Of a DNA stretch of 64,000 nt, positions 24,696 to 36,660 are shown piece after piece. The position numbers were made by a program, and so were the translations under genes. Position 1 is the first letter of the stretch, and each line of letters begins with the position of its first letter. Below the pieces are notes generated by a model. The model was not told the origin of the DNA. It saw nothing but the letters and a program-made list of their open reading frames with translations, and searched no databases. This DNA is from Eucalyptus grandis (taxonomy: Eukaryota; Streptophyta; Magnoliopsida; Myrtales; Myrtaceae). The DNA lies in NCBI RefSeq assembly GCF_016545825.1, contig NC_052622.1:8189001-8253000 (forward strand), given 5' to 3'.

Positions 24696-24990
24696 CATGC
24701 GATTATTCCAAGAGGTGAACATTTCCAAGGCAAATCTCACAGGTACTATTCTCAACTTGATTTCTAATTCATTAAATTCTTGCACTTAAGTTGTTGACAT
24801 TGGAGCTACAAATCACATTACACATAACCTTCCTAAAATCTCTAACGAAAATCTCTAACATCGAGCTGAGACCAAGCTAAATCTCTAACGAAAATCGAAT
24901 CAGATGCTTAAATACACCGATCCTCCTTCCTTGTCATGGATAATGCCAACATCTCTCTATTTTTCAGATTGGCTCTTTCAGACGAATCTA
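24696..24990 (+). pseudogene. Copia protease-region remnant
   Basis: VVDIGATNHI is readable at 24790-24819, the D-[TS]-G-A type active site of Copia protease with T changed to I. The usual Trp before it is replaced by a stop. Downstream text recalls the NG-x-x-LPI region but is frameshifted. Non-functional. Confidence 0.65.
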
Positions 24991-26856
24991 GACATCTAAA
25001 TAAGTTTTATTAGATACAACCGCTAATGATTCCACAAATGCATTTAAGAAGTCTCTTGAACTTCGCCATTTCCTCAAATCATCATGACCACAAAATGCGC
25101 CTCCCAAACGAGCACACAAGAGGATGTTCCTCGACAATCCGATCCAGTTCTCAAACTTCCGTAGCTCCAATGCCGATGGAAACAAAATGATGCAGCCAAG
25201 CTTGCTCGGCAAACCGATTCGCCTCATTGCAAGCCGAAGAAAATTAGAGACATCGACCAATTACTTGATTCGAGCAAAGATGAACGAACTCAGACATGCA
25301 CAAGCAGAAGCTAAACTGCTCGAGGAGGTGGAAGATGCAGCAAGTACGGACTCCGGCGATCCAATCGGAAATGGCGACTGACAGAGACTTCTTGGAGTCG
25401 CACGAAGAAAAAGAAGAAGAATAAGAAGAATTGACGAGCGGTGAGCTTTAGGGGGGAAAAAAGGGGAATCCGAAGGATTTTGTGAACTGGAACGATAGAG
25501 GTCATGCTTATGTACTCACTCCTGCGCAATGCGCACTCGTGACGTATGCAAAAATTTACAAATTTGACATTTTTCATTTCGTTACCGCCAAATTGTTTTT
25601 TTTTCTGTTTTTTATAAAAAAAATTATCTGCTTTATGACGCTAATTGATATTTCTGCAATTTTTTTTTTATTATGATGTGTTTGAGAGTTTTTATTTGAT
25701 CAGTGTGAATGATGGAGACGCGCAACGACTAATACATTCGGAGTGAATGGATATAAAATGTAAATATGGTATATGGAAGTTCTTTATTTTATTATGGAAG
25801 TACAGGGGTATGAAAAGTAAAGTACATTCTTTCACAAATTTAACTTCTATTTGTGCAAATAATGCTTCTATAGTCTTTTGAGAAAATTTTTACAACAATT
25901 TGGTAAAAACAAAAAAAGTCTTTCGCATGTGATGACATCTTAAATTTTTAAGCAGTAGTTATGTAAATATCATCACCAATTGTCCCTATATTTTTCCTTG
26001 AAATTCAAAATTGTTGATTTAAAAGATAGTCTTTCAGTTTTAACTCAATATATAATGTGATTCTTAAATTTTAATTATTCAATACAGTTCCCAAAATTTA
26101 GCTAAATGCGCAATATAATCCATGAGTTCTTAATTTGTTCAACATGGTCCATGGACTTTTCGGGATAATTTGTGTCATTTTTCTATGAGAAATTAATAAA
26201 CCAAAATGGGGTTGGTGTTTTTATGCTCAGTAAAGAAGTTAATGCAATAAATTCTAGCAAAAAAGCGATTGTATGTTATAGTATATGTAGAAACTTATTA
26301 TGAAAATGAAAAATTTACAAATTTCGATGAGTGATATGTATCGCTCGTGACAATTCAACATAATATCGTGCAATTTGTCGACATTTTGAAAATGACGTTC
26401 GCCCGTGGCACAATTACATCATCCACCGTGCAATCCCAATCATTGTCAAGTCCATACCCCTGTATGCCTCCTCGTCCTAATTTGACTGGATGAGTTAGAG
26501 TTCGTTGAGGGGGACCATGAGCCAAGGGAATTGCAGTGCCCAAATGAAGCTCTATGTTCCAATGGCTCGTGCCCGAAACCAGCGCCCCAATTGAGGAAAG
26601 ACGGGTCGCCCATCGACCATCTATGGTGGTGGCAATGACAGTAGTGGCGATTACATGGGGGCTAGACAGCCATAAGTGCTTTGCCAAAGTCCCGAATATG
26701 TCGGAATCAATCAACTTCTAATATGTGAGGAGCATGTGAAGGATCGATACACAACCTTATTAGATTCATCGTATAGTTTAAATTCATTAAAAACTTGACT
26801 AAGAAAATGTGGCTTGATAGACTTAACACAACATTTCTCAAAATTTTGGGACTGAA
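24991..26856. other. Spacer without a recognised gene
   Basis: The stretch 24990-25390 has low-AT, gene-like composition and open frames on both strands (for example 25124-25381 plus, 24988-25260 minus), but I recognise no family. The rest is AT-rich. A minus frame at 26355-26714 of 119 codons also has no recognisable motif. Confidence 0.4.
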
Positions 26857-26867
26857 CAAATTGGTAT

Positions 26868-28190
26868 ATAACCACCGGTTGTGGTGGCTCCGCTAGGTAG
26901 GCTCTGGCTTCAGAAGGGAGAGGTCGTGAGTTCGAAGTCCTTGTAACGCAAGTTGCAGAGAGGCTGGTGGGTCATTAGGGGCGCGTTTGGTAACGATTAC
27001 GTCCCGGGAGCCGATTCGATAAGGCGATTCTTTTGATTACATTCCCGGAACCGATTCCGAGTAAAAACACGTGTTTGGTAACTTGTTCAAAATTTTTATT
27101 CGGAATAGAATTGCGTTTGGTACCGTATTAATTGATTCTGTTCCAAATTAATTTCTTTTGATTTTTAAATAAATTTTAAATAATTTCTTTTGATTTTTAA
27201 ATAAATTTTAAATAATTTCTTTACTTTTTTACTTTTTTTCTTTTTTTCCTTTTTTTTTCTTTTTTTCTTTTTCTTTTTCTTTTTTCCCCTTTTTCCTATT
27301 CTTCTTCTTCTTCATTTGGCCGGTCGCCGGACCGGCGACGGGCCGACGAGGGGCGGCGACGCTCACCGGAGCGCCGCCAACCCTCGGCGAGGTCGGCCTT
27401 CGTCGGCCGAGCCTCGCCGGGCAGCTGGCGAGGCTCGCCCGGCCCGCAAGGCTCGGCCTCGCCGGATCGGGCGAGGCCGAGCCTCGCCGGTGGCCGGGCT
27501 GGCCTCGCCCGGCCTCGGCGAGGCCGGCTTGGCCACCGGGGGGGCTGGGCGAGCCTCACCGGCAGCTGGGCGAGGCTCGCCCAGCCACCGGCGAGGCTCG
27601 ACCTCGCCCGATCCGGCGAGGCCGAGCCTCGCCGGCCGCCGGCGAGGCTCGCTGGCCACCGGCGAGGCCGGCCTCGCCGGATCCGCGCGAGGCCGAGCCT
27701 CGCCGGTGGCCGGGCTTGCCTCGGCGAGCTCGCGGACCTCGCCCGGCCCGGCGAGCCTCCGGCGATCTCGTCGGACCGGCGGCCGGGCGGCGGACCGGCG
27801 ACCGGCGGCGGCGGCGGGCGGCGGCAGCGGCGGCGGACGGCGGCGGGCAATGGCGAATGGCAACCGAGATGATAAAAGAGAAGAACAATGTTTTACCGTT
27901 TTGATTCTCTTTTCGATTCTCTTCCGAGAATCAAATTTTTTTAGATTCTCAAACCTTGTCCGAAACTGTTCCCGGGAACAAAAATTTTACCAAACGCGTT
28001 TCTCGTCCCAAACTGATTCTGGGAACAAAAAATCAGAAATTATTACTGTTGGGCAAGTTGCCAAACAGAGCCTAGGTGACTTACTCGGTGGCATGGGGTG
28101 GTGGTTTCCCCATATTGTCCCTAGGTTATACCCGCCGACTGTCGGCTTTTGGGGTTTTCTGGATCACAAAAAAAAAAAAAAAAAAAAAAA
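26868..28190 (+). mobile_element. tRNA-derived SINE, split by a PIF-like element
   Basis: The head has a GTGGCTCCGCTAGGTAGG stretch resembling an A box and GAGTTCGAAGTCC resembling a B box (26929-26941). The 3' end is a run of about 24 A (28167-28190). Target duplications CAAATTGGTAT lie at 26857-26867 and 28191-28201, typical of LINE-mobilised SINEs. The body is interrupted at 26978-28073 by another element; without it the SINE is roughly 220 bp. Confidence 0.8.
26978..28073. mobile_element. PIF/Harbinger-like non-autonomous element inside the SINE
   Basis: The left end GGGGCGCGTTTGGTAACG and the inverted right end GCTCTGTTTGGCAAC are of the common plant GG(G)CNCTGTTTGG type. A TTA precedes the left end and CTA follows the right, compatible with a mutated 3-bp duplication. 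A CT-rich tract leads to a GC-rich core (27310-27850) full of GGCGAGGCCGAGCCTCGCC repeats. Superfamily assignment is tentative. Confidence 0.6.
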
Positions 28191-28506
28191 CAAATTGGTA
28201 TGTCTTGTGAAACACTTGATTTAACCTTATGGTCGATTTTTGCGATGACCATTGAATCGAATCAGATTAATCAATTCTTTTGAATGAAAAAAAAATGCCT
28301 TATTTTTAAACTATCAAAGTTAATGCTTTTAAATTTATTTTTTCCGCCCCTTTCGATATCCTCCATTTTCATTTCAAGGACATTGAAAAATTAGAGATCC
28401 TCTTATGTAATAAAATTAAAGAAAATGTTGTTATGGATCGTGCGTTTTGCTAAATTCCCCAATAAGTCCGAAAATGGCAGCGAGAGGCGAGAGGTGAGAG
28501 GCGAGA

Positions 28507-31500
28507 ATGGCGGCGGTCGTGGTCCACCAGTTCGCTCCGTGAATCACTTGCCGCACCTGGAGTCCCGACCGCTCCAGTAATCCTGCTCTTCCCTCAATTT
28601 TGCATTTCGTTTCGGATTGTTTAATTGTTTTGGAAATGCGCTGTGAAATTAGATGAGTTCTTTGTTGCTTTTTTCTGTGATTGCAACTCGATATCTGCGA
28701 AAGAACGCCTCGGTGAGTTGATAGGCTGCTTGAGGGATAGTGTTTTGATTTTTTTGTGTACTTTTGGGACCTTGGCGTTAACGAGTGGATCGAACTCAAC
28801 AAAAGCCTTTGCCTATGGTAATGATCGATGAAACGGAGGGCAATGTATGACGAAGTGCGCATTTTGGAGGGTGCAAATCTCTATATCTCTTTCCCCCGAT
28901 TGCTGCAAATGTTCGCTTGATGTGTTTCCTGGTGGTCCTGTCTTTCCTATCATTCAGTGTCCATCATGGTATTGTAGTCCTTGTATTGATCAACTGTTAC
29001 GGGCCAAGAAGGGATTCCAAATTCAGGTTTTTGAAGGCAGTTCTAACAAGTAACAAAGTAATAAATTGCAGTGTGAGAAGTTAAGTATAAGCTAAGCATT
29101 CTAACGACTATGGATAGATGAAATGCATTTTGAATGGCAGGTCTAACTTCTAACAGCTCATGAGGATCTCCACCTTAGATAGATAAATAGTGGGCCATGA
29201 AATGTCCCACTTGACCAGGTAAGACGCATATTGAACTCTGAATGGGTGACCAAAGGCAATGGTTTTTGTGTCAGGTGGTGAAGTATGAGGTAATAAATTT
29301 TGAAGAAAAATAGGTACAGCGGAAGGATGATGTTTAATTTGATTTTTCATCCTGGGATCCACCACAACTTCCTATTCTTAATCTGCTTAGAGCAGATGAA
29401 ATATGAACAGCAGCTTTTCGTGATTCTACTAAGATGTGTAATCACTTTGTAGTTAGTAAAAGTTATCATTACTTTTTAATGCTAATTATTGCCCTTTTTA
29501 TGGTTATTGTTACTTTTTTGTCAATTAGGTGTTTAATGCATGTTAGTAATATTTAACGCTATTGCCTTGCATATACTAATACTTGCTCGTTCTTTAAAGA
29601 CTTAAACTGTTCTGGCTAGATCTAAATAAAGTTAACCTGGCAAGTATATGCCTTGATTGTTGTTGTCAATGGTTGACAGGCTTCTTGATTGTAGACAAAT
29701 CTCGTATTAGTTTTTCTCCTTGTCAATACCTTAACGTAGTGTATTCTCAATATCCTACTCTATTCTTTCTAGTTGATGATCTTTTCGAATTAGAATGTTT
29801 TTCAACCAATCTTTATGGATTTTTTTACATAGAATCCTACGTATTTAATCTGTCTTCTGCACCTTGCACCTTTTCAGTTTGAGATCAAGCCCATACCTTT
29901 CACGGTCTCATTTTAAACGAGGAATTTGTTTCATGTCAACGGATGTGGTTCATTGCCTCATCATGTCATCAAACATGCAAAACTAGGCCTTGAGATTCTT
30001 CTGATTTTGGATTTTCTGTTTGTCTTCTTCTACTGTAATTTCTTTGAACTGTAAAATCTCTTTATATGCTCCTGCCTCTAGAGTCTCTGCATATCAGTAG
30101 ACTGTATTAATGATAACTATAACATCTGCTTTCTTGTAGGGGTTGTATTCTGTCCGAACAATAGTGAAGTTCACATTTACAAACTTTCAGAAGACAAGTG
30201 GGAGCAAGCGCATATTCTCCAAAATGTCATTATTTCAGTACTTCATCCTTAAGGAGTAATTGACTTTGAATTAAAATAACTGAAACACAGGGATGGTGAT
30301 ATACTAAACATTATTTATGTGAGCACAGAAATAAAAGCCATAAACTATATTTATTGAAAGATAAGCAAAACCGCATTTATGTTGAGCTCTCTGATTTCTT
30401 GTCTTCAGCATGATAATTCTCCTGCCATGTTTGTTTTTCTCCAAAACTAAAGAAATAGGTCCAAAAGACACTCTATTTTAGTTTTCCCACTTTTCTATTG
30501 CTTATCTCTTTATTGTTCTTTTCTCTCTCCAGTTTATGGTATTGATGACTTCTTTCTCCACAATGTCAACTGTCATTTCTAAACAGTGATTCGATGACCA
30601 CGTATGACCTGCAAGCTGGAGTTCTAACTTAAGCTCTACAATGTCTTCTTTCCCCTTGGATGTCAAGGAAATGAACTGGTGAATGATGATGCACCTTTGA
30701 AATTTGATGTTGCTTGTTTTATCTTGCTAACAAAGCTTATCTCATCGACTAACAGATTTCCAGCATTTAATGAAAGATTCTAGCATGCACCCCACCGATG
30801 TTTCATTGCCTTAAACATGTAATAAGTACATGATGGTACATTTTGGTCTTATCTTTTGGTCTTATCTATGCTTGAGAATTTAATTTTGCATTCTACATAA
30901 CAAGATTAAATGACTAAAGTCTATGTTATGCTAATTAATAGTTTAAATGAATAATTTTGTTCTTGGTGCTCACAATGGGGAATGTATCGTCACAACATGA
31001 CCAAATTGATTCTGGAATAGACTGGAGTGCTGGGTCAAACAGAATAGTGACAGTGTCCCATGATCGAAATTCGTGAGTACCTAATGCAGTCTTTGTTCTT
31101 GTGTAAAATTACCTAATTGGAACCACCTTATGTTCTACCTCCTTTCTGCATATTTTTGAGTATCTAATGCAATTTTTTTTTCTTATGTAGATATGTATGG
31201 AATCATGAAGGATCAGAGTGGGTACCTACCTTAGTTATCCTTAGGCTAAGCGAGCTGCGCTTGCGTTCAATGGAGCCCAAAAGGTATGCAGCATCATTGA
31301 GTTTGAAGACGGGATGATGTTGAATGTTGCCTGTCAAAGACTTCTTAGAGTATTTACATTGTATTGAAGGAGAATAAAATTCTGTTGAAATTGCTAGGAG
31401 AATTTGGTTCGGTCGGTTGTTCTTAAAATGGCACTTGAGCTGTTAGACTCAGGGAGCCATTTACAAATGTGAAGTACCAATAACTTTCTGCATGAATTAT

Positions 31501-32789
31501 AATTCCTCTAATAGGTTTATTCATCTTTCATAATTAGTTAAAAAATTGCACATAGTTTTATCTTACTTGTTTGGACCTTGCAGTTTAGCTGTTTGTGGTT
31601 CTTTTTTTCTCTATAAGTAAAGACAAATTCACAATGAGGCTTCAAGGGTGCTGACCTATATATAAAAAGAGCTGAGAGCAAAAAGAATGCTCATTTACCA
31701 AACTAGTGAGTTAGTTACGATCTCTGATTGTACTTCAAATTTGAGGTCTCCCTATATTTCCAACTCTGTAATGATCCTTCGATCCTCTCTCCCCTCTTCC
31801 TTTACTCCTCCTTCACATGTTACAGATATTTTCACTATGTGGCTGCTAATTTATTCTGCTTGATTTCCTCTTGTCAAATGGACTGAGTATGATGAGCTAA
31901 TAAATACTCTCATGTTTTCTTCTTTTCCCTGCAGAAAACAAATTTGATGTTGGAAGTGGGGCTAAGACAATGTTCATATGCTACTATGAGCAAGAAAACA
32001 ACTGGCATTAGCTTCTATTTATGGGGTTTTCCTCTTCATTGTTTCTTTAATTTATTTTTCACAATCTTATGTTGGGTTGGACATGTATTCTTCTGATGTG
32101 CTTTTTGTAAGTCATCACTGACTGATCAAGGATTTATGGGTGATATGTTTTCCAAATTTGGGGGACAAGTCAGTTGTGTTCAGTGCATTTGAACTCAATT
32201 CTTTTATGGTGAAAGCTTTTAAATTCGGGTATGAGCATTGGCCAAGCATTGTCTACTTGAAGTTGAGTTAGGTCGTTTCTGAGTATGCGATACTTGTGGA
32301 TGAGCCTTATGTAGTTGTGGAAGCACATATGAATGGAAAAACGCAGAAGTTCACGATACAGGACTTTGAAGAGGAACAAATAGTATTCGGCGCAAGGTTG
32401 ATCTTTGTTGTCTTTGCTCATTTCTTCAGCAGAGTTTGGAGTGCAAACTCCAATGGAGACTTCGAAGCAGTGCTGTTGCTACATATATGAATCAAATATC
32501 CCTCCTGCAGTTACTCCAAGAATTTAGCATTATGGAAATGAAGACCCGAAATAGAAATTAGCTAGTTACTGACATGCTCTATAACTTCATAAAGAAATGA
32601 GATGGTTACATATCAAAAAGAGAGGAGATTAGTCCACTTAGTTTCTGATTTTGGTAATTAGTTGACTTAGTTTCTGATTTTGGTAGCTCTTCAGGAGCAG
32701 TTATTATGTTCTGTTGTAGGTGGGTCAGTAAACTCATCAGGAAAAGACACAAATCATCAGTAACAAGTGTTGCTCGGCATCCTAACAAT
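28507..32789 (+). pseudogene. ARPC1: ARPC1 pseudogene (Arp2/3 complex subunit 1), introns retained
   Basis: Six diverged exons read like the first ~150 of about 380 residues of plant ARPC1, the WD40 subunit of the actin-nucleating Arp2/3 complex. They are 28507-28576 (MAAVVVHQFAP), 30140-30224 (FCPNNSEVHIYKLSEDKW), 30996-31072 (GSNRIVTVSHDRNS), 31191-31283 (WNHEGSEWVPTLVILRL), 31935-32006 (CYYEQENNW) and 32720-32789 (WVSKLIRKRHKSSVTSV). Damage: TGA at 28540-28542; loss of the exon-3 acceptor AG (CACAA before CATGAC); loss of donors after exons 2 and 5; small deletions in exon 4. The later WD40 repeats are absent. Retained introns show a DNA-level duplication, not retroposition. Confidence 0.9.
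32296..32490 (+). other. Unrecognised coding-like patch within the ARPC1 pseudogene intron
   Basis: Between ARPC1 exons 5 and 6 a frame reads DEPYVVVEAHMNGKTQKF followed by an acidic QDFEEEQ. The composition looks protein-coding and unlike the flanks. I do not recognise the family; it may be a captured exon. Confidence 0.25.
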
Positions 32790-33519
32790 GTGAGTGTGTC
32801 CTCTTTCTCACATTTTTGTGGTGTTGGACACTTGCAACAAAGCTTTGTATCTCGTTGACCGGCTGCACCTGTGAATGCCTTTGTTATTTTCGATCATGCT
32901 TTCTGCGTACAATTTCTTTTGGTTACTAAGAGTCACTCCGTTTGTTTGAGTGAGAGTTCATGAATTTTTTAGGGCAAAATATGATCTTATTCTCTATATA
33001 TCTGCATATGAAAGCTGTTAAGAATGGTAATAAGTTTAAGCAGGAAATAGTGAAAAAAGCACAGTGCAGTGCTGGAGAAATAGACGTGAAGACAATAAAA
33101 TTGAAATGGTTCACTAGTTAGACTTGTTATTCCCTACTAAGGATTTTGTACAACATGATATAAGTCTGAGAATAGACTTCGTGATTTGGAATGGGAAAAA
33201 GAGTCGATGAGTTTTCAGTCAGTCATTGATTTAGGCATTTTCTTTAGTTAATTCATGTAGTCAAAGGCTATTTTTGAGATAGGATTTGAGATTCAAAGCA
33301 GGACAAGGGGATAAAGATGTACACGCTGACTGTTCTCCTTTCCCTTTTAATATATAGGGCTGGCAGTCCTTGAAGTTGATAACTTTATGCATTTGGTGGT
33401 TTTATCTGCTGATGAATGATTATGACAATGTTAAAAGATTTATTTAGTCTATATTACATTTTGGTCAGTCCTAAATGAGAGGAGATGGCTTCAATGCGGA
33501 TTCATGCTTGCGAGATCAA
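32790..33519. other. Spacer between ARPC1 pseudogene and ANK2
   Basis: AT-rich, with no further ARPC1 exon and no other gene recognised. Confidence 0.4.
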
Positions 33520-33668
33520 AGCTTCAATCAAAATTATCACGACTAGTTTCAGTATTGCAATATTATCTAAAATCCGCAATTATCAATCCTAGTAGTGATT
33601 AAGGTTACATGAAGATGTCCTTATATTGAGACCAACCAAGCCCCAACCACCCTAAAATGTTTGTGCAG

Positions 33669-34222
33669 ATGTGGTCCCTAATACGGAGCTTTTGACCCCA
33701 GATTTAGTCACAAGGATACTCAAGAAGAACGTGAAGCTATTTGCAATGACTGACTCCAGAGACGGTAATGTGTTCCATCTAGCAGCTTCTTTGAATGTTG
33801 CCCCAGTATTCAAACTCTCAGGACCAGAAACTGAGTATTTGGCCCGAGAACAAGACATGAATGGGGATCTTCCCATTCATATTGCGAGGAAGAGGGGTTG
33901 TGTTGATCTAATCGAGAAGCTACTTCCGATATCAGCTCCGTATAACAGGCGAGGACAAGCCATTCTTCATTTGACAGCAAAATATGGAAGAACTCAAGTA
34001 GTGAGATATGTACTTAGACATCCAAAACTGTGGATCATGATGCATGATAAAGATGATGCTGGAAATACACCTTTACACTTGGCAGCGAAGTATTCACAAC
34101 CTGCCGCTTTGATTCCTTTTGTGCTGGCTAAAAGAATTAATCCCACCCGTGTCGACCACGAAAGCTTGATTGCTCTTACCATTGCTCGAAATCTCTCCAT
34201 AAGGGAGCCTACATTACGGAAG
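33669..34222 (+). pseudogene. ANK2: orphan ankyrin exon
   Basis: This exon is the counterpart of ANK1 exon 2 and is undamaged. A clean acceptor (TTTGTGCAG) precedes it, its phase fits ANK1 exon 1, and it has repeats GNVFHLAASLNVAPVFKL, GDLPIHIARKRGCVDLIEKL, GQAILHLTAKYGRTQVVRYV and GNTPLHLAAKYSQPAALIPF. The donor is GTAGAT (34223), weaker than in ANK1. No exon 1 is found upstream, where the ARPC1 pseudogene lies, and no PGG exon downstream, where intron 2 is broken by a repeat at 34608. Without splicing the frame runs to 34291. Probably a gene fragment. Confidence 0.8.
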
Positions 34223-34607
34223 GTAGATAACATGAATAGTCACTATTTTATTTATCGACGTGCTGGAAATTTCCATGGACTAATACCTTGATTAAGCACA
34301 GATCTTGTATACAACCAATTGATAGCATTGTTGAAGCATTGATCAATTTTCTAGGATGGCCGAGACTCCGGTAGGGTTAACGTTCCACAAATGTCTACTA
34401 TAGTCTTAATAGGAGCTAGTTAAAGCTTGTGGCCATGAATATGTCCACGGGTGGAAACAAGTTAAACATCTTCGAGAAATGCATAGATAAATAGTTATAT
34501 ATCTTGATTAATTGAGCATATAAATACGGTCATGTATAGAAGTGGGGAGTTGTGTTGCATTCTTTTTTTTCTTTTCTTTTTTTCCCAAAAAGCCAAGGGT
34601 CAATGGT

Positions 34608-36231
34608 AGGGGTGAGCATCGGTCTAGGGTCAACCGTGGACCGACCCTAGACTGGCCCAACCTTGCCGGTCTTGGTTTGGTTCCCAAGGAGATTGGGTTG
34701 GTCTGAATCCTATTATTCCTAAACCGGCATTGTGCGGGTCAATCCTCGATCTTGAAAGTTCCGGTCAGTTCAACCCGAACCAATCCTAACTATATATATA
34801 ATATTATTTGTAATTTTTTTATATAGAGAAAAGCTTAAAATAAATGACTTCAACAATATTAAACAGCTATTTAATGAAGAATTCAAGTAATTTTACATTA
34901 TTCTTTAATAACTTAGGTTTTTAATGTTTTTTACGACGTCAATAGTCATAATTTACAAAGAAGGAAAATGTTTTTGTGAGGAGTCCTTAGGGCATCCAAA
35001 AAGGCATCTTATGGCATCATTCTCTAGTATTCGTTCTCTTCCGTCTTATTTGTCCTCTTAATTTCAATTTGCTAAAATCGAAAAAAAACAACTTCTCTAC
35101 TTGCCACTCGACACTCACCTCACTCGCTTTGGGTCACTCGTGCTGCTTGCCACTTGATGCACGCTTGGCTTGTTGCTCCCCGCTCTTTCACCCCACTTGA
35201 CCTCACCACTTCTTTCTTAGCTGACCTTCCTCATCATCGAATTCATTGGGTCGGTACAGTCCTCGATTGCCCTTTCAAGGAGTACAAAAATTACAGAACT
35301 TTCAATTTCTAAAATTGGATTCAATTTCGTGGTTAATTTTGATCTGGCGTGATTTTAGCGTGACCTAAACTATCAGGTAGCTTTTAGGAATTTTTGGTAC
35401 AATTGACCTGTGGTTGATTATTTTCAAGCCACATTGTACATCTTTGACACATTGGTGACTCTCGGTTGTCGTGAAAATCTCGAGATTTCAAATACAGGCA
35501 CAGGGTACGAAAATGACAGAAAAATCTATCTAATGCCGTTCGACAGAAATTTTGTAATTAGGTGGAATTACCCACATATTAATCACATACCTCTATTGAA
35601 TCAACCTATCTCTAGTTTCTAATTGATTTTGACGGTGTTGTAATGACCCTTGTAGACTAGCACAAGTGAGAAGTCGATTCCGAGTCGAATTCTCAAGGTT
35701 ATTGCATTAAAATCCCTTAATGACTTCACCTAATAGGCTAGTTATCTCGTGAAGGGTCATCTCAGAGAATAAGGCCATAAGCGTGTCGATGAAAAGCTCA
35801 TTTCATCTCATCGAAATCAGGATGTCACATATGTTTTCTTTATCATCTTAGTATTCAATTTGCCAAAATCAAAAGAACTCGTTGCTCGACACTCGCCTCC
35901 CTTGCTTCTAGTCGCTTGCACCACTGACCACTCGACACTTGCCCCACTCGCCACTCGCCACTTGCCTCTCTTTGTTAACCTTACTTGTTATCAAACCCAT
36001 TGAGTCAGTCCGGTCCTCGGTTGCATTTTCAGGAAGTTCAAAAAATGAAACAAAAAAATTATCAATCGGTCCTAGGTTGACTCTAGAACCGAACCAAATC
36101 CATTAGATCAGTCCGATCCTTGGTCCTAGGCTTAATAGGATCGGTTATTGATCTCAAAAATTGAGGACCAATATTGTGTAGATTAGTCATAGGATTAAGG
36201 GGTGGACCAGCCCAAGCTCACCCTTAATTTT
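34608..36231. mobile_element. Unclassified repeat inserted in ANK2 intron 2
   Basis: The intron similarity to ANK1 (ending in GGGTCAA near 16117) stops at 34607. The segment starts TAGGGGTGAGCATCGG and ends in inverted AAGGGTGAGCTTGGG, a plausible terminal inverted repeat. It is internally repetitive, with two similar stretches near 35100-35280 and 35850-36010 containing CCACTCGACACT. I could not find a matching target duplication. hAT-like is possible. Confidence 0.5.
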
Positions 36232-36410
36232 GACCTAAAGCTTGGCTTATAGGTGAATTGATTTCCTTGTTATTTGACATGGTATCAAAAGAAGGGTTTT
36301 GAATTCTTACTCGGGGTTATGATTTGTTATGCAAAATCAAGATCGCAACAACAAAGCATAAACAAGACTGGAGCAATTCAAGGATCGCGAAAGCTAGGCC
36401 AAGAAAAGTT

Positions 36411-36660
36411 GCTCTGATACCATCAAAAAAAGCAAGAAGCCAAAGACAAGGAGAAGGAAAAGAGAGAAAATGTGGGGATTTTTTTTTTTTATTTTGTATT
36501 TTTGTATTGCTTACAGACTCAATGTACATGCTCCATATTATAGTACAAAATGTATATAAGAAAAAGACAAAAATATAATCAACAAATCAAATCCAATATT
36601 AAATTGATCTCAATTGATTCAATATATCAATCTCAATCTAAATAATATCTAGAAGATTCA
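36411..36660 (-). mobile_element. Copia LTR with primer-binding site, minus strand
   Basis: On the minus strand GATGGTATCAGAGC (36424-36411), a canonical initiator-Met primer site, follows an LTR-like segment that begins TGAATCTTCTAGATATT at 36660 and holds a CTTATATACA box. No gag is attached, so only the 5' end of an element remains. Confidence 0.6.

Larger units (their letters stand above)
18669..24990 (+). mobile_element. Decayed Copia retrotransposon with three nested MULEs
   Basis: An LTR-like segment starts near 18669 (TTGGGATATGATTTGATTC). It is followed, after element E1, by a primer-binding-like site at 20620, a gag frame from 20799, and a protease-like motif near 24790. The order LTR, primer site, gag, protease is that of Ty1/Copia. 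Three MULEs (18879-20596, 21368-22846, 23281-24686) interrupt LTR and gag. Reverse transcriptase, RNase H and a 3' LTR are not seen, so the copy is 3'-truncated. The exact LTR boundaries are uncertain. Confidence 0.75.

Noticed and set aside
24988..25381. Overlapping frames on both strands resembling a gene start
   Set aside because: No motif recognised, no convincing splice signals; kept only as spacer.
27296..28224. Open frames up to 302 codons
   Set aside because: They span the GC core of the PIF-like element and run into its AT arm and the SINE tail; no domain.
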